Positions 1 through 9,374 of a stretch of 64,000 bases of DNA are shown here, one piece after another; within the stretch, counting starts at the first letter, position 1, and each line of letters opens with the position of its first letter. The translations under genes were made by a program, and so were the position numbers. This DNA is from Aminobacter aganoensis (lineage in GTDB: Bacteria > Pseudomonadota > Alphaproteobacteria > Rhizobiales > Rhizobiaceae), in assembly GCF_014206975.1 (NCBI RefSeq), contig NZ_JACHOU010000008.1, forward strand, positions 124,001 to 188,000. The letters run 5' to 3'. A model generated the notes under the pieces. That model was not told the DNA's origin. It saw nothing but the letters and a program-made list of their open reading frames with translations, and did not search any database.

Positions 1-1006
1 GCTCGGCCCATTCCTGCATGATCGAGAATTCCGACGTCGTCCAACCCCAGTCGCCGACATGCGACAGCGACCAGTGGTCCCGGTCGTTGTAGTTGTAGGT
101 CGAGGTGCCGTTGGCGGCGAGCGTCTCGCCGGCATTCGCATCGCGCCTGAGCCGCGCCGTGCCGCCTTCGAGGCGGAACTCGTGGTTCTCGTTCGGCACG
201 AAGGTCAGACGACCGCCGAGCGTACCTTCCTTGGCGCCGGTGATGCCGCCCAGAAACTGGTCCTCGTCACGCTTCAGGCCCTTGCCCCAGACCTGCAGGC
301 CGAGCGTGTCGGTGACGACCGGTCCGTTCAGGTAGAACGAGCCCTGCCCGGAATTGCCGAACTCATCGTGCTGCTGCATGGTGCCGTCGGCGGTGAACGA
401 GCCTGACCACGTCTCCCCGACCTTGCGGGTGATGATGTTGATGACGCCGCCCATCGCATCCGAGCCGTAGAGCGAGGACATCGGCCCACGCACGACCTCG
501 ATGCGCTCGATCGCCGCGAGCGGCGGCATGAAATTCTGCTCGAAGCCCGAATTGCCGTTGGTGCGCGCATCGCGCGTGCTCTGGCGCTTGCCGTCGATGA
601 GGATCAGCGTGTACTGGCCCGGCAGGCCTCGGATGAAGATGTCCTTTTCGTTGGCCGGTCCCGTCACCGCCACGCCCTGCACGTCGCGCAGGGCATCTGT
701 CAGGTCGCGATACGTCCCCTTCTCCAGCTCCTCGCGCGAAACCACCGTGATGCTGGCCGGGGCGTCCTTGACGTTCTGCTCGAAGCCCGACGCCGTCACC
801 ACCAGTTGCTGCAGCACCAGCGCATCGCTTTCCGCGCCCGTCTTTTTCTGGGCGGCCTGCGCGAATGCGGCCGAGGATGCCATCAGCGCTATGCCCGAAA
901 GGCAGGTGCAGGCGAGCAACGCGCGCCCGAACGGGCCAAAGCCCGTGCCTGGCCAGCAGCGGGCAGGGTGACGCTCCACGATTGCATCCGGGTTGAGAAA
1001 ATTCAT
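1..1006 (-). CDS. TonB-dependent siderophore receptor (5' part; gene runs off the left edge)
   Basis: Outer-membrane receptor for TonB-driven uptake of iron-siderophore complexes. Only the first ~335 residues are present. A signal peptide ends near residue 49 (AFA before QAAQ). A TonB-box-like stretch (LVLQQLVVTA) follows, then a plug domain at about 75-195 with GLPGQYTLILIDGKRQ and VVRGPMSSLYGSDAMGGVIN, closest in style to FepA/CirA catecholate receptors; the barrel starts after that. ATG at 1006 and an in-frame ATG at 1018 (preceded by AGGTG) are both possible starts. It is divergent from the HTH-TrpD2 gene. The substrate cannot be fixed from the plug alone; a catechol siderophore is an inference. 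Confidence 0.9.
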   Translation of the reverse strand, partial: MNFLNPDAIVERHPARCWPGTGFGPFGRALLACTCLSGIALMASSAAFAQAAQKKTGAESDALVLQQLVVTASGFEQNVKDAPASITVVSREELEKGTYRDLTDALRDVQGVAVTGPANEKDIFIRGLPGQYTLILIDGKRQSTRDARTNGNSGFEQNFMPPLAAIERIEVVRGPMSSLYGSDAMGGVINIITRKVGETWSGSFTADGTMQQHDEFGNSGQGSFYLNGPVVTDTLGLQVWGKGLKRDEDQFLGGITGAKEGTLGGRLTFVPNENHEFRLEGGTARLRRDANAGETLAANGTSTYNYNDRDHWSLSHVGDWGWTTSEFSIMQEWAE

Positions 1007-1154
1007 GAAAAGCCCCATCACCTAAACTTGAGTATAAAAGTCTTCTTATTTATCGAATAGGGACGGTCAACTCGGGTGTTTGAGAGCGATTCCAAATTCA
1101 GAAAAGCGCAATTTGGACTGGTGCCTGCACGTGCCCGGATGGTTTTCGCAGGCG

Positions 1155-2630
1155 ATGAAGGAACAGATGGATAGGACTGACGCGCACGAAACCAGGCCGC
1201 CGGCGGAAGCACGCGGCGCCGTGGCGGAGCCGCGCCTCGGCCAACTGCGCCTGCTGGTGGCGTTGGATGCGCTCTTGGTCGAGGGCAGCGTCGGCAAGGC
1301 CGCCGCGCGCATGGGCCTTGGCGCTCCGGCCATGAGCCGGCTTCTGAAGCAGATCCGCGAACTCTACGGCGACCCGATCCTGGTGCGGACCGCGCGCGGC
1401 ATGACGCCGACCCCCTTCGCCGAGACGTTGCGCCTGCGCCTGCGCGCCGTGGCGGCGGAGACCGAAGACCTCATCGCCCCGCGACGTGAAGCAGCCGAGA
1501 AGGCACGTACCGAGACCAACGGCTGGAACCAGACCACCATCATCGACGCCCCGCCGCTGGCCATGCGACCCAGCCTCTATCTCGAGGACGAGCCGTTTCC
1601 AGAGGACTTTGCCCGCAGGCTGCGCTCGATCGGCAAGGATGCCGCGCCGCGGCAGAGGCTGGCCAGACACATCGCGACCATAGGCGCCGGCGTCGGCGGT
1701 GCCCGGCCGCTGACCCTCGATGAGGCCGACGACGCCTTCTCCTTGCTGCTCGAAGGCGAGGCCGACCCGATACAGGTCGGAGCACTTCTGGTCGTTCTGC
1801 AATATCGCGGCCTGACGGCGATCGAGCTTGCCGGGTTGACCAGGGCGAGCCGGCGCCATCTCGGCTGCCCCGTCCATCCCGGACTGGCTGACCTCGACTG
1901 GCCGGCCTATGTCTCGCCGAGATCGAGGTCGGCGCCGTGGTTCCTGCAGGCGGCCAGGCTTGTCGCCGACGCCGGCCACCGCGTGCTCCTGCACGGCAAC
2001 AGCGGCGGCGGCGCGACTCCCAACGCGCTCGACATGGCTGCCGGCGCCCTCGGCATATCAGTTGTGGCATCCATTGCCGAAGCGAACGACGCCCTGCAGC
2101 AACGCCGCATCGGCTACTTGCCGCTCGCGGCGATGTCGCCGCAGCTCCATCGCCTGCTCGGCATCTACAACCTTCTTGAAATGCGCTCGCCGCTCAGCGC
2201 CGTTGTGCACCTGCTCAATCCGCTCACCGCCGGGGCCAGCCTGATCGCGGCGTTCCGGCCAAGCTACCGCGACCTGCACCGCGATGCCGCCGCCCTGCTC
2301 GGCTGGCCGAAGCTCGGCATCCTGGGCAACAGCCGCGACGTCGCCCAGGCGACGCCCTTTCGCACGACGACGATGTACACCCTCGACGATGGCAGTCCGG
2401 GCGAGGTGATCATCCCGTCGCACAGGCGCCCGAGAGCCGAGCTGCCGACGGGGCTCACCAGCTTCGAATACTGGCGGGCGGTCTGGTTGGGACAGGCCAG
2501 GGACGAGGCCGCCGAACGCACCGTCGTGGACACTGCCGCCGCCGCCTTGCTGACGCTCGATTCGAAGACGAATTTCGCCGACGCCCGCAGCAAGGCGGGC
2601 GAACTCTGGCGCCTCCGCCTGTCGCAATGA
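1155..2630 (+). CDS. LysR-type HTH fused to a TrpD2/YbiB-like (anthranilate phosphoribosyltransferase fold) domain
   Basis: About 491 residues in two parts. Residues ~28-85 are a LysR-style winged HTH (LRLLVALDALLVEGSV, then AAARMGLGAPAMSRLLKQI and GDPILVRTARGMTPTP). No LysR effector domain follows. From ~140 to the end the chain resembles the TrpD2 family (YbiB): a helical N-domain (LTLDEADDAFSLLLEGE, QVGALLVVLQYRGLT) and a phosphoribosyltransferase-like core (VLLHGNSGGGATPNALDMA, LGILGNSRDVAQATPF). The PRPP loop GTGGDG of true TrpD is absent, so TrpD activity is unlikely. Known YbiB proteins bind nucleic acid. Starts at 1155 and 1167 are both possible; AAGGA lies 4 nt before 1167. It is divergent from the siderophore receptor. 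A regulatory role is inferred. Confidence 0.85.
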   Translation: MKEQMDRTDAHETRPPAEARGAVAEPRLGQLRLLVALDALLVEGSVGKAAARMGLGAPAMSRLLKQIRELYGDPILVRTARGMTPTPFAETLRLRLRAVAAETEDLIAPRREAAEKARTETNGWNQTTIIDAPPLAMRPSLYLEDEPFPEDFARRLRSIGKDAAPRQRLARHIATIGAGVGGARPLTLDEADDAFSLLLEGEADPIQVGALLVVLQYRGLTAIELAGLTRASRRHLGCPVHPGLADLDWPAYVSPRSRSAPWFLQAARLVADAGHRVLLHGNSGGGATPNALDMAAGALGISVVASIAEANDALQQRRIGYLPLAAMSPQLHRLLGIYNLLEMRSPLSAVVHLLNPLTAGASLIAAFRPSYRDLHRDAAALLGWPKLGILGNSRDVAQATPFRTTTMYTLDDGSPGEVIIPSHRRPRAELPTGLTSFEYWRAVWLGQARDEAAERTVVDTAAAALLTLDSKTNFADARSKAGELWRLRLSQ

Positions 2631-2643
2631 CTGGTCGCAGAAG

Positions 2644-3738
2644 CTACCGCGCCGCGTCGGCGAACGTGACGAGCCGCCGGCGGTCTTCGCACCACAGCGC
2701 GAGATTGACGCAGGCAACGCTGTTCCAGAAGGTCAGCTTCACGCTCTGGCTGGCATCGCGCAATTCCGCATTGCTGTCGAAGCAAGCCTGCAGGCGATAG
2801 AACGGCACCCGGCTGCACAGATGGTGGATGTGGTGCAGGCCGATCGAACCGGTGATCCACTGGGCCACAGCGGGCAAGGCATACCACGAGCTGCCCCCGA
2901 AGGCGGCGACATGCAGGTCCCAGGCTTCGCCGGCATCCCAGCGTGTTTCTTCGAATTGATGCTGCACGTAGAACAGCCAGCCGCCGACCCATGCACCCAT
3001 CACCACGACAGGCAGGATCGCCAGCATCACCGCCCAGCCGGCCACGAACACCAGCCCGCCATAGACGACCAGCAGTGCAAGGTTGAGTCCGCCGGCGCTG
3101 CGCCAGGCCTCGACGCGCGGAATGGCGTCGTTGTAGGGCAGCCGGTGCATGATCAGGAAATAGATCGGCACGCCGATCACGATCAGGATGATCGGATTGC
3201 GATAGATGCGATACATCAGCCGCTGGCCGGTGGTCATCGCCTCGTATTCGGCGACGGTGCGGGTATCGATGTCGCCGATGCCGCGCTTGTCGAGATTGCC
3301 CGACGAGCCGTGGTGCACGGCGTGGGCCTTCTGCCACAGCGTGTAGGGCGTGAAGGTGAAGACGCTCAGCACCCGCCCGATGACGCGGTTTGCCTCGCGC
3401 GAACTGGTGAAGGAGCCGTGGCCGCAATCGTGCTGGATCGCAAACAGCCGGACCAGGAACGCCGCGCATACCGGCGCCAGCAGCGCCAGCAGCAGCCAGC
3501 GCCAGGCGCCGAGTAGCGGTTCGGCATAGGCGGCGAGCCAGACCAGCACCGCTCCCATCGCCAGGAACGGCACCAGCGTCACCGCCAGTTCGAAGGCCGC
3601 GCGCCGGTCGTCGGGATCGCGAAAGCGATTGCAATGCGACGCAAGCCGGCGAACCAGCGCCTTTTCAGACGCATGATCGGCAGCAATGACAGCCCCCGCA
3701 GGCAGGCCGTCCGCCCTGGACGACATCAATTTCGTCAT
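2644..3738 (-). CDS. Membrane fatty-acid desaturase
   Basis: Di-iron membrane desaturase of 364 residues that would introduce a double bond into acyl chains of membrane lipids. The three histidine clusters of the family are visible: HDCGH near residue 103, HAVHH about 35 residues later, and LHHIHH near residue 297. Hydrophobic segments surround them (about 50-105 and 180-245). Length is normal for the DesA/FADS group. The start ATG at 3738 is followed by a hydrophilic head (MTKLMSSRADG). It stands alone, convergent with the upstream HTH-TrpD2 gene and divergent from the AGE-family gene. Regioselectivity (delta-9, delta-12) cannot be read from sequence. Confidence 0.92.
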   Translation of the reverse strand: MTKLMSSRADGLPAGAVIAADHASEKALVRRLASHCNRFRDPDDRRAAFELAVTLVPFLAMGAVLVWLAAYAEPLLGAWRWLLLALLAPVCAAFLVRLFAIQHDCGHGSFTSSREANRVIGRVLSVFTFTPYTLWQKAHAVHHGSSGNLDKRGIGDIDTRTVAEYEAMTTGQRLMYRIYRNPIILIVIGVPIYFLIMHRLPYNDAIPRVEAWRSAGGLNLALLVVYGGLVFVAGWAVMLAILPVVVMGAWVGGWLFYVQHQFEETRWDAGEAWDLHVAAFGGSSWYALPAVAQWITGSIGLHHIHHLCSRVPFYRLQACFDSNAELRDASQSVKLTFWNSVACVNLALWCEDRRRLVTFADAAR

Positions 3739-3964
3739 TCAATCCCCGAAATCTCGCTGCCAACTCGGTCAAGCGCGCCATTTGTCCATAATGCGCGGCA
3801 AGCGCCGTGACTAGTGGGTCCGCCGTGGCATATTGGCTAAATACAGTGTCGTTGCACCGCTGCATGCCAATCATGGCGTTTTCCTGTTGAGTGCGGCCGC
3901 CAATACGTCTTAGGTCGCGGAATTCATGCAATTCGGCGCCGCCAGCCGCAAGGGAACGCTCTCC

Positions 3965-5230
3965 ATGGCTTCTTTGGACATTTCCGCCGGCTCGGCCAGG
4001 TGGACCACGCTCGCCAGCCATCGCCTGTGGCTCTTGCAGCAGGCGGACGCGCTGTTCTCCTTCTTCGAACGCGAAAGCCTCAATCCGCTCGGCGGTTTTC
4101 ACGATCTCGACGACCGGGGCCACCCGCTGGCGCCCGGTGCCGTGCCGGGCAAGTTCGCCGGCCGCCAGATCCACGTCACCACGCGCATGGTGCACTGCTT
4201 TTCGATCGCCCATCTGCTCGGCCGGCCGGGAGCCGGCACGCTCGTAGACCACGGCATGGAGTTCCTCTGGAACGGCCATCGCGACAGCGCCAATGGCGGC
4301 TATTTCTGGGGCGTCGGCTATGACGGCCCGGCCAACGACACCAAGCAGGCCTATGGCCACGCCTTCGTGCTGCTGGCCGCCTCGAGCGCCAAGGTCGCCG
4401 GGCATCCCGATGCCGACCGCCTGCTGACCGACATCTCGACCGTCCTGTCCGAAAAATTCTGGGAAGACGGCCATGGCGCCGTCGCCGAAGAATTCACCCG
4501 CGACTGGAAGCCTTTCGACAGCTATCGCGGCCAGAACTCCAACATGCACCTGACCGAGGCGCTGATGGCCGCCTTCGAGGCAACCGGCGACGGCAATTAC
4601 CTCCGCATGGCCGAACGCATCGCCGATCTGATCATCCGCCGCCATTCGGCCGCTGCCGGCTGGCGCCTGCCGGAACATTTCACCCTGGATTGGAAGCTCG
4701 ACCGCGACTATTCCGGCGACCCGATGTTCCGCCCCTACGGCACCACGCCCGGTCATTCGTTGGAGTGGGCGCGGCTTCTGCTGCAGCTCTGGGAGCTCGG
4801 CGAGCGCAAGCTCGACTGGCTGCCGGATGCAGCCAGGAACCTGTTCGGCCAGGCAACGGCGGATGGCTGGGACGCAGCGACGGGCGGCTTCTACTACACG
4901 CTCGAATGGGACGGCTCGGCCCGGATCAAGGATCGCTACTGGTGGCCGTGCTGCGAGGCGATCGGAGCGGCCAGCGTGCTCGGCGCGATCGATGGCGACC
5001 CCGCCTACGAGGAATGGTACCGCCGTATCTGGAGCTTCTGCGCGACGCGCTTCATCGACCACCGCAATGGCGGCTGGCATGCCCAGCTCGACGACGATCT
5101 CAAGCCCAATGCCGGCCCCTTCTATGGCAAGCCCGACATCTACCACGCGCTCCAGGCCTGCCTGATCCCGCTTTTGCCAACCACCGGCAGCATCACCCGC
5201 GGCCTCAGTCAGGGCGGCATCCAGCTCTAG
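3965..5230 (+). CDS. AGE-family (N-acylglucosamine 2-epimerase / mannose isomerase-like) sugar isomerase
   Basis: About 421 residues, the usual size for the AGE superfamily, which folds as an (alpha/alpha)6 barrel and isomerises or epimerises aldoses. Typical stretches are GGFHDLDDRG near the N terminus, HVTTRMVHCFSIAHLLG, GGYFWGVGY, AYGHAFVLLAASS, QNSNMHLTEALMAAFEATGD, GHSLEWARLLLQL, WWPCCEAIGA and a C-terminal GKPDIYHALQACLIPLLP. These resemble YihS/ManI-type aldose-ketose isomerases more than renin-binding epimerases. ATG at 3965 is preferred because AAGGGA lies about 9 nt upstream; ATG at 3926 is in frame. The substrate (mannose, sulfoquinovose or other) is unresolved, and no sugar kinase or transporter is adjacent. 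Confidence 0.85.
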   Translation: MASLDISAGSARWTTLASHRLWLLQQADALFSFFERESLNPLGGFHDLDDRGHPLAPGAVPGKFAGRQIHVTTRMVHCFSIAHLLGRPGAGTLVDHGMEFLWNGHRDSANGGYFWGVGYDGPANDTKQAYGHAFVLLAASSAKVAGHPDADRLLTDISTVLSEKFWEDGHGAVAEEFTRDWKPFDSYRGQNSNMHLTEALMAAFEATGDGNYLRMAERIADLIIRRHSAAAGWRLPEHFTLDWKLDRDYSGDPMFRPYGTTPGHSLEWARLLLQLWELGERKLDWLPDAARNLFGQATADGWDAATGGFYYTLEWDGSARIKDRYWWPCCEAIGAASVLGAIDGDPAYEEWYRRIWSFCATRFIDHRNGGWHAQLDDDLKPNAGPFYGKPDIYHALQACLIPLLPTTGSITRGLSQGGIQL

Positions 5231-5255
5231 CCACGACTATGGCCGGCGGTCCGGC

Positions 5256-7238
5256 TCACTGCCAATGCGCAGCAATCTGGTTGCCGAAGATCGCGCGCTG
5301 CATCGAGCCCGCAAGTGTCGCCGCATAGGGCGTGGCGATGTGATGCCGATCGCGGAAGGTCAGCTTACCGCCGATCATCGCCGGGCATGTGGTGGCGTTG
5401 CAGAACAATTCGGTGAGGTCGACATACCGGACCCCACGCAGGCCGGCCGTCGCGGCCTGTTCGGTCTCCGATATCCGCTCGTCGATCGCCTGGTCTCGCG
5501 GTGTGTCGCAGACCGTGGCACTCCGGCCCTGCCACAATGAACGGGCCACGCAGCGGTCGAGATACGATTTGTGGACTGGAACGTCCCGCAGCAGCACGAC
5601 CTCGGCGCCCGTCTCGCCCAGCTTTGCAAGCGATGCCCTCAAGCCGCCACCCCAGACATTGCGGCTGACCAGATGTTCCAGGCCGCCATTCACATCATTT
5701 TCGACATAGCTGTAGGAGAACTGCGCGACGATCACGGCGTCGGGCTTCAGCTTGGCGATTTCCTTCATCGCCGATTTCCGCCACGCATCGCACTCTTCAT
5801 AGGCCCGCATCAGCCGCACGTTCCACGTCGGCACCTCGGCGACCGAACAGGAGGATTTCAGATAGGTGACCACGCGCCAGTTGTTCGCCTCGGCGATCTT
5901 TGCCAGCGGTGTCGACCAGTGATCGGCGTGTGAATCGCCGAAAAGCACGATCGTCTTGCGGGGTTCCTCTGCCCCGAGGCTGCAGCTGCGCGGTTCCGTC
6001 TGTTCCAGGCTGGCAACGCAGCCGGCATCGACCTGGCGCGCCGACGACGATCGCGCCGCGCTTTCCGCGATCAGCTTCTGATCCGGGTCGACGCTTCGCG
6101 CCGCGACCTGGGCTGCGCCATAGGACAATGTCACGCCAGACGACGTCAGCAGCGCGGCAAGCCCCAGCGACCGCACCGAGCCGGCCGACAGCCAGCCGCT
6201 CAGGCGCACCGGGTTCTCGACGAAATGGTAGCTCAGCAGCGACAGGCCGAAGGTCGCCGCAAGGCACGCCAGCCTGCCGGCCAGCGACAGGTCGGGGATC
6301 AGGATGGTGGCGAACACGATCACCGGCCAGTGCCAGAGATAGAGCGAGTAGGACAGCTTGCCGGTCCACTGGAAGGGCGCAAGCGACAGCAGCGCCGCCG
6401 GCCCTGCTGCGCTTTGGCGCGCACCGGAAAGCAGCAACATTGCCGTGCCGAGCACCGGCATCAGTGCAAGGAAGCCGGGGAACGGATCGGCCTCCGACAC
6501 AGTGAGGTAGGTTACGACGATCAGCGCCAGGCCGGCCCAGCCCATGGCAGGCGCGAAGCGGAAGCCCGACGCCCAGCGTTCGGCGACCGTCAGCGAGACC
6601 AGCCCGCCGACGGCGAACTCCCAGGCCCGCAATGGCGAAAAATAGAACGCCCAGGGTTGCGACACCGTGGTCATCCAGGCGCAGGCGGCAAACGACGCCA
6701 CCGTCGCCACGCCAAGGAAAACGGCCACGCCCCTTTCGCCTGGACGGAACCGTGCCACCAGCAGCAGGAACGCCGGCCATAGCAGATAGAATTGCTCCTC
6801 GACCGAAAGCGACCAGAAATGCAGGAACGGGTTGATTGCCGTATCGGCGGCGAAATAGTCGAACGACCACCGCAGCAGCCAGAGATTGATGACGTAGCTC
6901 GAGGCGAACAGGGCGCCCTTGGCGTAGAGCTGCTGTTCGGACGGCGCCAGGATGAAATAGCCGGCCAAGAGCGTCGCCACGATCACCAGCAGCGATGCCG
7001 GCAGCAGCCGGCGCGCGCGACGCCCGTAGAAGCGCCAGAGGTCGACCGTGCCGCTGCGGCCGATCTCCTGCATCAGGTGCCTGGTGATCAGGAAACCCGA
7101 GATGACGAAGAAGATATCGACGCCGATGAAACCGCCGGGCAGGTTCGACATGCCGAAATGGAAGGCCACCACGCCACCCACGGCGATGGCGCGCAAGCCT
7201 TCGATGTCGGGCCGGAACGTCGACGGGCCTGCGCTCAT
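5256..7238 (-). CDS. Acyltransferase 3 (OafA/YrhL type) with C-terminal SGNH hydrolase-like domain
   Basis: A 660-residue membrane enzyme that O-acylates surface polysaccharide. The first ~380 residues are the acyltransferase-3 domain, opening with RPDIEGLRAIAV and containing about ten hydrophobic helices (FFVISGFLITRHLM, SLSVEEQFYLLWP). The last ~230 residues, beyond the final helix, form a periplasmic SGNH domain with the catalytic serine block FGDSHADHW and the terminal Asp/His block DRHHIATPYA. This two-domain layout is typical of OafA O-acetyltransferases of LPS O-antigen or capsule. ATG at 7238 gives the family N terminus; an upstream ATG at 7373 would add an unconserved 45 residues. 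No polysaccharide cluster is next to it. Confidence 0.92.
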   Translation of the reverse strand: MSAGPSTFRPDIEGLRAIAVGGVVAFHFGMSNLPGGFIGVDIFFVISGFLITRHLMQEIGRSGTVDLWRFYGRRARRLLPASLLVIVATLLAGYFILAPSEQQLYAKGALFASSYVINLWLLRWSFDYFAADTAINPFLHFWSLSVEEQFYLLWPAFLLLVARFRPGERGVAVFLGVATVASFAACAWMTTVSQPWAFYFSPLRAWEFAVGGLVSLTVAERWASGFRFAPAMGWAGLALIVVTYLTVSEADPFPGFLALMPVLGTAMLLLSGARQSAAGPAALLSLAPFQWTGKLSYSLYLWHWPVIVFATILIPDLSLAGRLACLAATFGLSLLSYHFVENPVRLSGWLSAGSVRSLGLAALLTSSGVTLSYGAAQVAARSVDPDQKLIAESAARSSSARQVDAGCVASLEQTEPRSCSLGAEEPRKTIVLFGDSHADHWSTPLAKIAEANNWRVVTYLKSSCSVAEVPTWNVRLMRAYEECDAWRKSAMKEIAKLKPDAVIVAQFSYSYVENDVNGGLEHLVSRNVWGGGLRASLAKLGETGAEVVLLRDVPVHKSYLDRCVARSLWQGRSATVCDTPRDQAIDERISETEQAATAGLRGVRYVDLTELFCNATTCPAMIGGKLTFRDRHHIATPYAATLAGSMQRAIFGNQIAAHWQ

Positions 7239-7492
7239 GAGGCGGAAATGAGGCTGCTGGACATCCGCGCAGGATCGGCGAGGCAGTCCGGCAGGACAAT
7301 TCAAACTATGTTGCAATGCAATATGCCCGCTTCCGCGCGATGTGGCGCAACACCATGGAAACGAAGGCGCCACGGCACATGCCGTTCATAACATCTGCCC
7401 CGACATTTCTTTCCGGGGCCGATTTGAGCGGAACCGATGCCGCGCCGACCGGTTAAACCGTCGCGAAGGGGTGAAATTCGAAGAGGAAGAAG

Positions 7493-7921
7493 ATGAGACA
7501 TTCACTCGCCGCCGCGATCCTGCTTGCATCCACCGTCGTTGCTGCGCCCGCCTTTGCCGCTGGTGCCACCAGCAGCGAGGCACAATCCGTGGACACGTCC
7601 ACCACGGCGAGCACCGGCGCCAAGGCAGATCTCGGCACGGTGCTGCCGGCCATCCAGGCCAGCAGGACCACCGCGACCGCCATCCAGGCCCTCACCACCG
7701 TCGGCACCGTCAACGTCGTCAAGCTGTCGCCCACGGGCAATGACAAGGAGGCGCTGGAAAAGGCCGTCAGCGAAAATCAGGCCGACATCACCGGCTTGCA
7801 GGCTGCGATCATGGCCAACAGCGCCCTGAAGACGAAACTCGACAGCGAAACGATCGACACGTCGGCGGTGGTCGCCGCCAGCATCGAAGCCGACGGCTCG
7901 GTTACGGTCTTTGTGAGATAG
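7493..7921 (+). CDS. Small secreted protein of unknown function
   Basis: 142 residues with a clear Sec signal peptide (HSLAAAILLASTVVAAPAFA, cut near residue 22). The mature part is Thr/Ser/Ala-rich, then has a helical segment (NDKEALEKAVSENQADITGLQAA) and a short C terminus (DGSVTVFVR). The start is firm: GAGGAAGAAG sits directly before the ATG. Similar short exported proteins are common in Rhizobiales, but I recognise no named family. It is likely periplasmic. It lies between a divergent acyltransferase and an MFS transporter, with no sign of an operon. Confidence 0.75.
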   Translation: MRHSLAAAILLASTVVAAPAFAAGATSSEAQSVDTSTTASTGAKADLGTVLPAIQASRTTATAIQALTTVGTVNVVKLSPTGNDKEALEKAVSENQADITGLQAAIMANSALKTKLDSETIDTSAVVAASIEADGSVTVFVR

Positions 7922-8104
7922 CCTCGCATCGGCCGCGCGGCGCGGTCCGGCGGCTCGAAAGCGCCGGACCTCGCTGGCACCTCTCGTGGCACGCTTGCCG
8001 AAAAGTTTTGATCCAGCGGCACAATGTTGCCCGCCGGACAGTGATCTGCGCTATTGCACCCTCGCCGGCGTGATCCGATCCGGCGTCGAAACCCGCCGGA
8101 CCAG

Positions 8105-9346
8105 ATGACAGCCCATCCCGCAACAGCGCCCGAACACCGCTTCGCTGCCTTTCGTCATGGTGCGTTCTCGCGCTTCTGGATCGCGCGTTTCCTCGCCACC
8201 TTCTCGACCCAGATCGTCTCCGTCGGCGTCGGCTGGCAGGTCTACGACCTGACGCGAAATCCCTTCGACCTCGGCCTCGTCGGCGTCATCCAGTTCGCGC
8301 CGGCCTTGCTGCTGGTGCTCGTCACCGGCGTCGTCGCCGACCGCTTCGGCCGACGCCTCATCATGGCGCTGGCAGCGCTTGTTGAAACTGCGTGCGCCGC
8401 TGCCCTGCTGCTCCTCACCTATCATGGCCTCGCCAGCCCGCTGCCGATCTTCGCCGTGCTCGCCGTCTTCGGCATCGCCCGCGCCTTTTTTGGCCCAGCA
8501 TCGGCATCGCTGGTCGCAAACCTGGTCCCAGCCGAGGATTTCGCCAACGCCGTTGCCTGGAATTCGTCTGCCTGGCAGACCGCCACCATCGTCGGCCCGG
8601 TCGCCGGCGGCCTGCTCTACGGCGTCTCGCCCGAAGCCGCCTATGGCGCGGCCACCGTCCTCATGCTCGCCTCGGCGGCGCTGATCTTTTCCATCCCGAA
8701 ACCAACCCAGCGCAGCGAGACGGACACATCCACCGCCGAAACCCTGTTCGCCGGTTTCCGCTACATATGGGGCGAGAAGATCGTGCTCGGCGCGATCTCG
8801 CTCGACCTGTTCGCCGTGCTTCTGTCAGGCGCCGTCGCTCTCCTGCCGGTCTACGCGCGCGACATCCTGGAACTCGGGCCCTGGGGCCTTGGCATGCTGC
8901 GCGCCGCCCCCGGCGTCGGCGCCATCGTCGTCGCCGTCTGGCTTGCCGGCCATCCGATCCGCGATCATGCCGGCCTGGTGATGTTCGTCTTCGTCGCCTT
9001 GTTCGGCATAGCCACGGCGATTTTCGGCGTCTCGACCATTCCCTGGCTGTCGATCACGGCCCTGGCCCTGATCGGCGCCACTGACATGGTCAGCGTCTAC
9101 ATCCGCGAGACGCTGATCCAGCTGTGGACGCCGGATCGTGTCCGCGGCCGCGTCAACGCCGTCAACGGCGTCTTCGTCGGCGCCTCCAACGAACTCGGCG
9201 AATTCCGCGCCGGCACCATGGCAGCCCTGATCGGCACCGTGCCTGCCGTCGTCTTCGGTGGCATCGGCGCCGTCGCCGTCGCCGGAATCTGGGCCTGGAC
9301 CTTCCCGCAGTTGCGCAAGGTCAGGCGCCTCGACGGCCGCGTCTGA
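8105..9346 (+). CDS. MFS transporter, EntS-like drug/siderophore exporter family
   Basis: About 413 residues with twelve predicted membrane helices, of the MFS branch that includes EntS (DHA3-like). Family marks are the N-terminal FSRFWIARFLATFSTQIVSV, the loop GVVADRFGRRLIMALA between helices 2 and 3, and ARAFFGPASASLVANLVP. A second half of similar design follows (LLSGAVALLPVYARDIL). The start at 8105 is the first ATG of the reading frame; the open frame upstream (TTG at 8054) has no family character. EntS-type proteins export enterobactin, but the substrate here is unknown. The nearest iron gene is the receptor at the left edge, 7 kb away. Confidence 0.88.
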   Translation: MTAHPATAPEHRFAAFRHGAFSRFWIARFLATFSTQIVSVGVGWQVYDLTRNPFDLGLVGVIQFAPALLLVLVTGVVADRFGRRLIMALAALVETACAAALLLLTYHGLASPLPIFAVLAVFGIARAFFGPASASLVANLVPAEDFANAVAWNSSAWQTATIVGPVAGGLLYGVSPEAAYGAATVLMLASAALIFSIPKPTQRSETDTSTAETLFAGFRYIWGEKIVLGAISLDLFAVLLSGAVALLPVYARDILELGPWGLGMLRAAPGVGAIVVAVWLAGHPIRDHAGLVMFVFVALFGIATAIFGVSTIPWLSITALALIGATDMVSVYIRETLIQLWTPDRVRGRVNAVNGVFVGASNELGEFRAGTMAALIGTVPAVVFGGIGAVAVAGIWAWTFPQLRKVRRLDGRV

Positions 9347-9374
9347 TACAAGGGCAGCAGGAAGCCCCCCTGCC

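Noticed and set aside
3665-5146. 493-codon open frame on the minus strand
   Set aside because: Antisense to the AGE-family gene; composition is the usual shadow of a high-GC gene and no family features are present.
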